From positions 1-25,933 of IMG/VR virus record IMGVR_UViG_3300046011_005042: a stretch of DNA of 25,933 bases; one strand, written 5' to 3'. Position 1 is the first letter of the stretch. Each line of letters opens with the position of its first letter. This DNA is from a virus. The notes beneath the pieces were generated by a model. The model made no database searches. It worked only from the letters and a program-made list of their open reading frames with translations, and was not told the DNA's origin. The position numbers and the translations under genes were made by a program. Shown in pieces: positions 22,926 to 25,933 of the stretch.

Positions 22926-23112
22926 ATTAATATAATAATAAAATTCTGTAAGGAATCCAATTAATAATTAATATTAATATAAATAATATATGTTTGACAC
23001 ATACATTACATTACTGATCAAACGATCGAATTAATAAATAATTCAATCTATTAATAAAATAAATTTCATTAATATTTCATGAATATATTAAAAATAATTT
23101 AAAAATCAAACC
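22926..23112 (-). other. AT-rich non-coding gap with inverted repeats between endonuclease I and primase
   Basis: This 187-base gap is the longest in the window and almost pure A/T in places. It holds a perfect 6-bp inverted repeat GAATTA/TAATTC around a 5-base centre (23028-23044), a 5-bp repeat TATGT/ACATA (22989-23003), a TTCATGAA palindrome near 23078, and a CGATCG. On the coding strand TTGATT is followed after 16 bases by TATATT, a possible host-type promoter at about 23062-23105. Promoter, operator or replication-origin roles are possible; none is proven. Confidence 0.4.
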
Positions 23113-23595
23113 TTATTCAAAGAAACGTTTAACATTTATCGGACTTTCACCGGATTTTATGCATTCCAACAACCATTCTTCAGGTATATCTTTCTTAGCA
23201 ACATGATTAATTCCTAATTTTAATGCATATTCAGCATATGTAGTTTTGCTTGTTTTTGACAAACGTTGATTAGGATTTTGAAATACCATACGAATATCAA
23301 CACCAGGATTTGACTGTAATACATGTTTCATTTTAGTACGATCTGCTGTAGTCCATCGTCCTTTTGTTTCAACAAACATGAATTGGCCATTGCGTTTTGT
23401 AAATACGAAGTCAGGCGTATATTTTGCTTTACGCTCAGGTACTATATAATTTATGATTTCTGTTTCATATTTCAAATCATATGCAGTAGTTTTTATCCAA
23501 TCTGCAACTGTATGTTCTAATCCAGATTTATATCCGTACTTAAGTGCCGTAGCTCGTTTTGAGTTGCCCGAGCTGTGAAAATGATTTTTTGCCAT
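23113..23595 (-). CDS. T7-type endonuclease I (Holliday-junction resolvase)
   Basis: This 160-residue protein aligns over its full length with T7 gp3 endonuclease I (149 residues), which cuts branched DNA. Shared segments are YKSGLEHTVADW (T7 FRSGLEDKV), YTPDFVF (T7 YTPDFLL), FVETKGRW (T7 FVETKGLW), DIRMVFQNPNQRL, TYAEYALKLGI and KDIPEEWL (T7 LIPAEWI). The catalytic residues are present as Glu27, Asp62, Glu76 and Lys78, in the order Glu-Asp-Glu-Lys of the T7 enzyme. T4 uses the unrelated endonuclease VII (gp49) for this task. The gene lies next to primase and the gp47-gp46 fusion, which supports a role in resolving recombination and replication intermediates before packaging. No Shine-Dalgarno sequence precedes the ATG at 23593-23595. 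Confidence 0.94.
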   Translation of the reverse strand: MAKNHFHSSGNSKRATALKYGYKSGLEHTVADWIKTTAYDLKYETEIINYIVPERKAKYTPDFVFTKRNGQFMFVETKGRWTTADRTKMKHVLQSNPGVDIRMVFQNPNQRLSKTSKTTYAEYALKLGINHVAKKDIPEEWLLECIKSGESPINVKRFFE

Positions 23596-23619
23596 AACTT
23601 GTTATTAAATTTAATATAT

Positions 23620-25812
23620 TTACTTATTACTCAAAACATCTCTATATACACCACTTTTAATAGATGTAGTTACTGACCAAAATGAAGATATTGCTCGTAT
23701 TGCTGCTAATAATGTCACTTTAAATGCAGGACCTGCTGCAGCTTTTGTTACATATATTTTTTCTGTTACTGTTTTACCAAACAATTTTGCTTGTAAACGT
23801 TTGCCGCCATCAGACCAACCACTTCCTGTACCTTGTAATATTGTAGCACCTTTTACTTTAACTATAATAGTTCCATCGTCGCGTACATGCAAAAATGCAT
23901 TTTGATCAAATGCTCCTGGACTTCTTTTTAATAAAAGAGTTGCATCAAACCACCAAACTTTAAGTTTACTATCATATGATGCTGTTACATTTAATGCTTT
24001 AGCAACGTCTTGTATAAAACGTTTAGGTGCTGGCTTTTGTGCTTGTGTACTAGTTTTTGTCGATGTCTTCGTTGTTGATTTAGTAGTAGTAGCTTTTGGT
24101 TTTAAAGATGGTTGTTCGGGAAGATTTCTAAAACTTAATCTATTAATACCGATTTGTAGATTTAACGTTTTATCTTTCCATGCTCCTGCATTGGCGCGAA
24201 TTGCTTGAAATAATGTATCATATATTGCATCGCCAGCTGGCAGTTTGCTAGTATATGTTCCAGTTTTCGTTATTAATTTTCTACCACCATCAGACCATCC
24301 ACTACCAATACCTTGTACAATTTGTTTACCTTCTGATGTAGCAGAAATAGTACCATCATCACGCATATGTAACAATCCATCTACATCCATTTTTCCCGGA
24401 CCTCGTACAATACGTATTTCTAAATCAATATAGTATACTTTTAACTTTTCGCTGTAATGTATACTACCACCTGTTTCTTGAGCTATTTTATCAATACCGC
24501 GGCGATGACCAAAAAGTGTTGCAGTATCAGATTTTTTTGTTTTTTCCGGTGCCTTAGCTTTTTCCGGCTCAGTCGTTTTTGGAACAGTTTTAGTTGATGT
24601 AGATGTTGTTGTTTTAGGAACTTCTTTTTTTGTAGTAGTAACAGGCGTTGGAGTAGTAACAGCTGAAACATCAAACCCTGAAAAATCTTGTTCTCGTAAA
24701 TTAAGTTCAAGAAGTATAGATTTCAATAAAAGTTTAGATTCCGATTTAATTGGAGATAATAATCTATCAATCAATTGTTCTGTTACGTCTGTTGAATTTT
24801 GTACTTTAAAAAATCCTTTATTCAAATCACGTATTACAGCTTTTGATTTATTTCCCCAAATGCCATCAACTGGTTTTGCAATATTGGCAAAATCTTTAAC
24901 AGATGGTATTATTTCTTTTAATGTATATTGTTTTCCATCTACCATAATCTTACTGTTTATTACGCGTTGCATAATAAGCTGTTGGAAGACCTTTGCAGTT
25001 TCGGCATCTGGCGTTGTTTTATTAATTTCTGGTAATAATGCTAGTAATTCTTCTTTAGATAACGCTTTATCTTCACCTTTATCCGTTTTAAATGACAATT
25101 TTTCTAAACTAGTTACTTGTTTTAATACTTTATCATCTTTTTTAACTTCATCATCTTTTTTATCAATAACTACCGAATCATCTTTTTTAGAATCATCTGA
25201 AGATCCATCTTTTTTAGAATCATCTGAAGATCCATCTTTTTTGACAACCACAATTTCTTTTTCATCACTACTAGGAGAATCTACAATTGTATTATTAAGT
25301 ATGTCATTTATTTGTTTGATCAATGTAGCACCAGTTCCCAATGTTTCAGGAATTCTTTCAGCCTTAGGATCGATAGCTGAAACAAAATCACTTACTTTGA
25401 TAATATCGCTACTTCCAACTTTACCCGATGATTTTGGTGTTGTTTTAAATAAAAATTCAATTTCTTCCCATTTTTGCTTTCCTTTATCAACGCCAACTAA
25501 TTTTCGTTTCGGATAAATTAATACATCAGTTACAAGACGTCGTTCTGCTTTTTTACGGTCATCTCCTATTATATAATACCAATCGCCATTTGCAAAACTA
25601 GATGCTGGACCATATTGTGTATTTTTAGGAGATGTTAAAACATACATGACGTCATGTTCAAAATCCGGAGGAGATTTTTCGTCTCTAGTAGCTTTAAATT
25701 TAATTCGAAATACACCTGCCATTAAGTCAGCTGCTTTTGAAATAATTGCATTTGGTGATTTTTTTAATATATAATTTACATCTTCTGTTAATAAGTTTTT
25801 TAACTTGATCAT
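23620..25812 (-). CDS. Large multidomain protein with duplicated C-terminal domain (730 aa)
   Basis: The family is not recognised. The first 10 residues, MIKLKNLLTE, look like a capsid-targeting peptide ending in a gp21-type Leu-x-Glu site. Residues about 28-125 form a mixed alpha/beta domain. A Lys/Asp/Ser linker follows (about 178-228). Residues about 313-335 (KPVDGIWGNKSKAVIRDLNK) resemble the end of a peptidoglycan-binding type 1 domain. After a Thr/Lys/Pro linker, two homologous domains occur at about 438-548 and 598-713, sharing HxRDDGTI, I(V/L)QGxGSGWSDGG and a helical end. There is no membrane segment or clear enzyme motif. It could be an injected internal protein or a virion-bound wall-binding protein; both are inference. 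AAAGG lies 7 bases before the ATG. Confidence 0.82.
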   Translation of the reverse strand: MIKLKNLLTEDVNYILKKSPNAIISKAADLMAGVFRIKFKATRDEKSPPDFEHDVMYVLTSPKNTQYGPASSFANGDWYYIIGDDRKKAERRLVTDVLIYPKRKLVGVDKGKQKWEEIEFLFKTTPKSSGKVGSSDIIKVSDFVSAIDPKAERIPETLGTGATLIKQINDILNNTIVDSPSSDEKEIVVVKKDGSSDDSKKDGSSDDSKKDDSVVIDKKDDEVKKDDKVLKQVTSLEKLSFKTDKGEDKALSKEELLALLPEINKTTPDAETAKVFQQLIMQRVINSKIMVDGKQYTLKEIIPSVKDFANIAKPVDGIWGNKSKAVIRDLNKGFFKVQNSTDVTEQLIDRLLSPIKSESKLLLKSILLELNLREQDFSGFDVSAVTTPTPVTTTKKEVPKTTTSTSTKTVPKTTEPEKAKAPEKTKKSDTATLFGHRRGIDKIAQETGGSIHYSEKLKVYYIDLEIRIVRGPGKMDVDGLLHMRDDGTISATSEGKQIVQGIGSGWSDGGRKLITKTGTYTSKLPAGDAIYDTLFQAIRANAGAWKDKTLNLQIGINRLSFRNLPEQPSLKPKATTTKSTTKTSTKTSTQAQKPAPKRFIQDVAKALNVTASYDSKLKVWWFDATLLLKRSPGAFDQNAFLHVRDDGTIIVKVKGATILQGTGSGWSDGGKRLQAKLFGKTVTEKIYVTKAAAGPAFKVTLLAAIRAISSFWSVTTSIKSGVYRDVLSNK
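25179..25232 (-). repeat. 27-bp direct tandem repeat in the linker of the 730-residue protein
   Basis: Two identical 27-base units (25179-25205 and 25206-25232) are followed by a 10-base partial third copy. They encode repeated KKDGSSDDS units of the charged linker. The identity of the copies suggests a recent duplication. Confidence 0.88.
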
Positions 25813-25822
25813 TTTTAACCTT

Positions 25823-25840
25823 TATATATAATAAATATCA
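25823..25840 (-). promoter_or_regulatory. Recurrent AT-rich junction motif
   Basis: The coding strand reads TGATATTTATTATATATA. The TGA is the stop codon of the partial upstream gene, and the motif ends 10 bases before the ATG of the 730-residue gene. Confidence 0.5.
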
Positions 25841-25933
25841 CCAATCTACTAATACGAGCTTATTATTCCACAACATCATGTTCGATGCACTAAAATCTAA
25901 ATCTAAATCAAAATCATCGATACCTATTTTTGC
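25838..25933 (-). CDS. C-terminal end of an unidentified protein (31 residues visible)
   Basis: A frame open from the window edge ends at TGA 25838-25840. It reads DDFDLDLDFSASNMMLWNNK followed by LVLVDW at the extreme C terminus. The pattern Asp, five residues, Asn, then a strand and Asp resembles the catalytic loop and metal-binding Asp of small phosphotransferases or kinase-like proteins, and some phage kinase-like proteins end just after this motif. With 31 residues this is only a suggestion. The codon use and the overlap of its stop with the junction motif support a real gene in line with its neighbours. Confidence 0.6.
   Translation of the reverse strand, partial: AKIGIDDFDLDLDFSASNMMLWNNKLVLVDW

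Noticed and set aside
22994-22999. Plus-strand TTGACA as a promoter -35 element
   Set aside because: No suitable -10 follows at 16-18 bases, and no plus-strand gene lies downstream.
24483-24710. Second minus-strand frame with poly-Leu/Lys/Gln content
   Set aside because: It is an out-of-frame reading of the Thr/Lys/Pro linker within the 730-residue gene.
24860-25516. Plus-strand open frame of 218 residues, Ser/Leu rich
   Set aside because: It is antisense to the Lys/Asp-rich part of the 730-residue protein and shows no recognisable domain or ribosome-binding site.
1-25933. tRNA genes, CRISPR arrays, insertion sequences, homing endonucleases
   Set aside because: I saw no cloverleaf, no spaced direct repeats, no transposase motifs or terminal inverted repeats, and no GIY-YIG, HNH or LAGLIDADG signature.

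Overview
The window looks like part of a T4-like myovirus genome. It is AT-rich, and essentially all coding capacity lies on the minus strand, so transcription runs from high to low coordinates. Recognisable T4-type head and packaging genes follow the T4 order: large terminase gp17, portal gp20, prohead protease gp21, scaffold gp22, major capsid gp23. The host is probably a member of the Bacteroidota. The best clue is a phage-encoded ribosomal protein bS21 whose C-terminal half matches the Flavobacterium-type protein. A small exported protein with a signal peptide typical of that phylum agrees with this. The host assignment is an inference.

Layout in transcription order (25.9 kb to 1). (1) 25.9-23.6 kb: the tail end of an unidentified gene, then a 730-residue protein with two copies of a repeated C-terminal domain. 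(2) 23.6-18.8 kb, nucleic-acid metabolism: a T7-type endonuclease I, an AT-rich gap, a gp61-like primase with a degenerate zinc motif, and a single 1048-residue gene that joins the Mre11-like nuclease (T4 gp47) to the Rad50-like ATPase (T4 gp46). (3) 18.8-15.8 kb: two beta-rich probable tail-fibre or adhesin-type proteins. (4) 15.8-13.7 kb: a 674-residue fusion of a HIGH-type nucleotidyltransferase with a polynucleotide-ligase domain. (5) 13.7-11.5 kb: a low-complexity repeat protein, a Cys-cluster protein and two small membrane/coiled-coil proteins that resemble a lysis (spanin-like) pair. (6) 11.5-1.7 kb: the head module, with gp17, gp20, two unknowns in the gp67/gp68 position, gp21, two helical unknowns, bS21, gp22 and gp23. 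(7) 1.7 kb-1: a small unknown, a PhoH-like ATPase and the start of a probable virion protein.

The genes are tightly packed, with several ATGA or short overlaps, so most are probably co-transcribed. Two convincing rho-independent terminators split the head region: one after bS21 and one after gp23. Nine gene junctions carry an AT-rich motif (coding strand TATTTAT, often preceded by the TGA stop of the upstream gene) 8-19 bases before a start codon, or about 106 bases before it for gp22. This may be a lineage-specific late promoter. The strongest Shine-Dalgarno sequences precede gp21, gp22 and gp23. That is notable if the host ribosome normally hides its anti-Shine-Dalgarno sequence.

The most interesting points are the gp47-gp46 fusion, the nucleotidyltransferase-ligase fusion, the Bacteroidota-type bS21 inside the head operon, the recurring junction motif, and candidate capsid-targeting peptides on two uncharacterised proteins. 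No tRNA, CRISPR array, insertion sequence or convincing plus-strand gene was seen.
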